Shown here: positions 62,706-64,000 of the stretch, piece after piece | How the letters are laid out: each line of letters begins with the position of its first letter | Numbering within the stretch: position 1 is the first letter of the stretch | Assembly (NCBI RefSeq): GCF_013744875.1 | Contig: NZ_CP059399.1 | Span: 2,294,001-2,358,000 of the forward strand | Direction: 5' to 3' | Source: Nocardia huaxiensis | GTDB taxonomy: Bacteria; Actinomycetota; Actinomycetes; Mycobacteriales; Mycobacteriaceae | DNA: 64,000 nt | Made by a program: the position numbers and the translations under genes | The notes under the pieces: generated by a model | Databases searched by the model: none | What the model was told of the DNA's origin: nothing | Seen by the model: only the letters and a program-made list of their open reading frames with translations

Positions 62706-63590
62706 GTGCGCTACCGGAGAGAACTGGGATGGCTGCACCTGGCGGTGCGGGTGGTGCTGTCGCTGTTGATGATCGCCTTCGGCATGGTGAAAGTCATTCC
62801 TACGCAGTTCATCTCGTTCACCCTGCCGGGAGAGATGCTGGTGACGCTGGGGGAGTCGTCCTCCTCGGGGATGCTGTGGAAGTTCATGGCCACCTCGACG
62901 CCGTACACGGTAATCACCGGGTTGGTCGAGGTGGCGGGCGGTGTGCTGCTGATCTTCCGGCGCACCACGCTGCTGGGGGCGCTGGTCTGCGTGGTGGCGC
63001 TGATCCAGGTGAGCATTCTCAATATCGCCTATGGCGTGCCGGTCGTGGTGACGCCGCTGGTCATGCTGGGCATGGCGGTGCTGGTGTCGGCTCCGTGGTG
63101 GCAGCGGCTCATCGATGTGCTGATTCGCAATCGTGATTCGGCGAAACTTCCGGAGCAGCCGCTGGTGGCGGATGTGCGACTGCGCCGGGCCGGCGTGGCC
63201 GCACATGTGGTGGCGGCCCTCATCGTGCTGACGGCGATGGGCGCCAACGGTTTTCGCCAGTATCACAATTACGGGGACAGATTGTCACCGCTCGACGGGG
63301 TGTGGGCGGTGGACGAATTCCGGGGCGCGGGCCCGGCCTGGGTGCGAGTGGCCATCGAGGTCCGGCCGGTCGCGCAGCGGCTGGTGGTCGTCCGGGCCGC
63401 CGGTGACAACCTCGATCGCGAGTTGCTCGTCGATGATTCGACATCTGCTCTGCGACTGGGGGATTCGGTGCTGGCGTGGACCCAGGCCGACTCGACGACC
63501 CTGCGCCTGACGGGCACGGTCGACGGCGTGTACACCGAGGTCGCACTGCGCCGCCTGCCGTTGCGCAGCGACTCGCGCGAATTCCGCTGA
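62706..63590 (+). CDS. DoxX-like membrane protein with C-terminal beta domain
   Basis: A 294-residue protein. The N-terminal 155 residues contain four membrane helices (about 8-28, 63-82, 85-103 and 108-126) with DoxX-like order (LHLAVRVVLSLLMIAFGMVKV, TGLVEVAGGVLLI). A further hydrophobic segment is near 160-178. The final 100 residues are soluble and beta-rich (VWAVDEFRGAGPAW, LVVVRAAGDNLDRELL, LRLTGTVDGVYTEVALRRL), unlike plain DoxX proteins. Start is a GTG at 62706, six bases after GGAGGATGTCGC begins. Function unknown. Confidence 0.75.
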   Translation: MRYRRELGWLHLAVRVVLSLLMIAFGMVKVIPTQFISFTLPGEMLVTLGESSSSGMLWKFMATSTPYTVITGLVEVAGGVLLIFRRTTLLGALVCVVALIQVSILNIAYGVPVVVTPLVMLGMAVLVSAPWWQRLIDVLIRNRDSAKLPEQPLVADVRLRRAGVAAHVVAALIVLTAMGANGFRQYHNYGDRLSPLDGVWAVDEFRGAGPAWVRVAIEVRPVAQRLVVVRAAGDNLDRELLVDDSTSALRLGDSVLAWTQADSTTLRLTGTVDGVYTEVALRRLPLRSDSREFR

Positions 63591-63597
63591 TCAAGGT

Positions 63598-63644
63598 GCG
63601 ATTCGGCCGACGATCATTTGCACCCTGACCGTCGGCCGAATCGC
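63598..63644. terminator. 15-bp perfect-stem hairpin after the DoxX-like gene
   Basis: GCGATTCGGCCGACG (63598-63612) and CGTCGGCCGAATCGC (63630-63644) are exact complements around a 17-base loop. It begins 8 bp after the stop codon. No U-tract, as is common in actinobacteria. Confidence 0.75.
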
Positions 63645-63653
63645 GGAGTCACT

Positions 63654-63671
63654 GTAACAGTTTACTGTCAC
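63654..63671. promoter_or_regulatory. Near-palindrome upstream of the terminal XRE gene
   Basis: GTAACAGTTTACTGTCAC is an imperfect dyad (ACAGT/ACTGT arms), about 117 bp before the next start codon. It could be an operator. No other copy was found in the window. Confidence 0.35.
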
Positions 63672-63787
63672 CTGGCGTCACGTTTATCGAAAAATTCCAT
63701 GGACCCGGCGACCTACCCGCCCGCGGCCGATCGGTAGGTTCATCTACCGGACGGTATCGAAAGCAGTGTGCTCTGGAGGTAGTTCGG

Positions 63788-64000
63788 ATGGTCGATTCAC
63801 ACCGGGCCATCGCGGGCTACCTGCGGGAACGCCGAGAGTCCCTGGGCCTCAGCCGCGCCGCGCTGGCCCGCCGGGCCGACGTCTCCGAGGGGCTGATCCA
63901 GAAACTCGAGCAGGGCACCCGCCCGCCCACGGCGACCGCCCTCAGTGCGCTCTTCGACGCCCTGGAGGTCCCATCGATCTTCCGTGATCACGCCGCCATG
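63788..64000 (+). CDS. XRE-family regulator, cut by the window end
   Basis: The first 71 codons of a helix-turn-helix regulator. LRERRESLGLSRAALARRAD, then SEGLIQKLEQGTRPPTATAL, are the two XRE helices and the following loop, with LFDALEVP after. In actinobacteria this start is common both in the MmyB-like family and in DUF5753 regulators, and the missing C-terminus would decide. CTGGAGGTAGTTCGG precedes the ATG. Confidence 0.85.
   Translation, partial: MVDSHRAIAGYLRERRESLGLSRAALARRADVSEGLIQKLEQGTRPPTATALSALFDALEVPSIFRDHAAM

Overview
The window is high-GC actinobacterial chromosome. It resembles a Nocardia/Rhodococcus-type mycolic-acid actinomycete: it has a complete ergothioneine gene set, a fatty-acyl-AMP ligase, LpqU- and PknH-sensor-like lipoproteins, a Stealth protein, an Rv0805-type phosphodiesterase, many TetR regulators, and a core block known from mycobacteria. 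No rRNA, CRISPR array, transposase or integrase was seen. There are two tRNAs.

Core block. rplY-pth (5020-6225), glmU-prs with tRNA-Gln (18207-20844), a TetR gene, mfd-mazG (23959-28361), an LpqU-like gene, eno, ftsB/divIC, DUF501 and ppx (42655-47259) correspond to the Rv1014c-Rv1026 neighbourhood of M. tuberculosis (recalled synteny). Here the block is opened at several points by accessory segments.

Accessory segments. (1) 6227-16315 holds a LysR-controlled flavodoxin/NTF2/tautomerase mini-operon, a fatty-acyl-AMP ligase, and the ergothioneine genes: egtE divergent from a translationally coupled egtA-B-C-D. EgtC carries two large low-complexity insertions. (2) 28787-35932 holds a HEAT-repeat protein, lipoprotein, TerD, Stealth and phosphodiesterase genes. 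(3) 36073-42456 is a compact five-gene minus-strand operon: VioC/AsnO-like amino-acid oxygenase, SbnB-like dehydrogenase, Y4yA/SbnH-like decarboxylase, SbnA-like PLP enzyme with an extra C-terminal domain, and MATE exporter. It lies behind a promoter whose -35 overlaps an IdeR/DtxR-like iron box. It looks like an iron-regulated 2,3-diaminopropionate-type small-molecule pathway and is the best candidate for an undescribed system. (4) 50604-52148 is a tRNA-Leu gene followed 1.47 kb later by a 32-bp copy of its 3' part, the footprint of an integrated element.

The right end (52392-64000) is a mosaic of regulators, small hypothetical proteins, secreted proteins and oxidoreductase-like genes. Two dispersed repeat families are present: an 87-88 bp palindrome (3286, 28506) and a 33-bp hairpin element (22566, 45058). 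Clear operator pairs lie in two TetR-controlled divergent promoters (3990-4047, 54358-54409).
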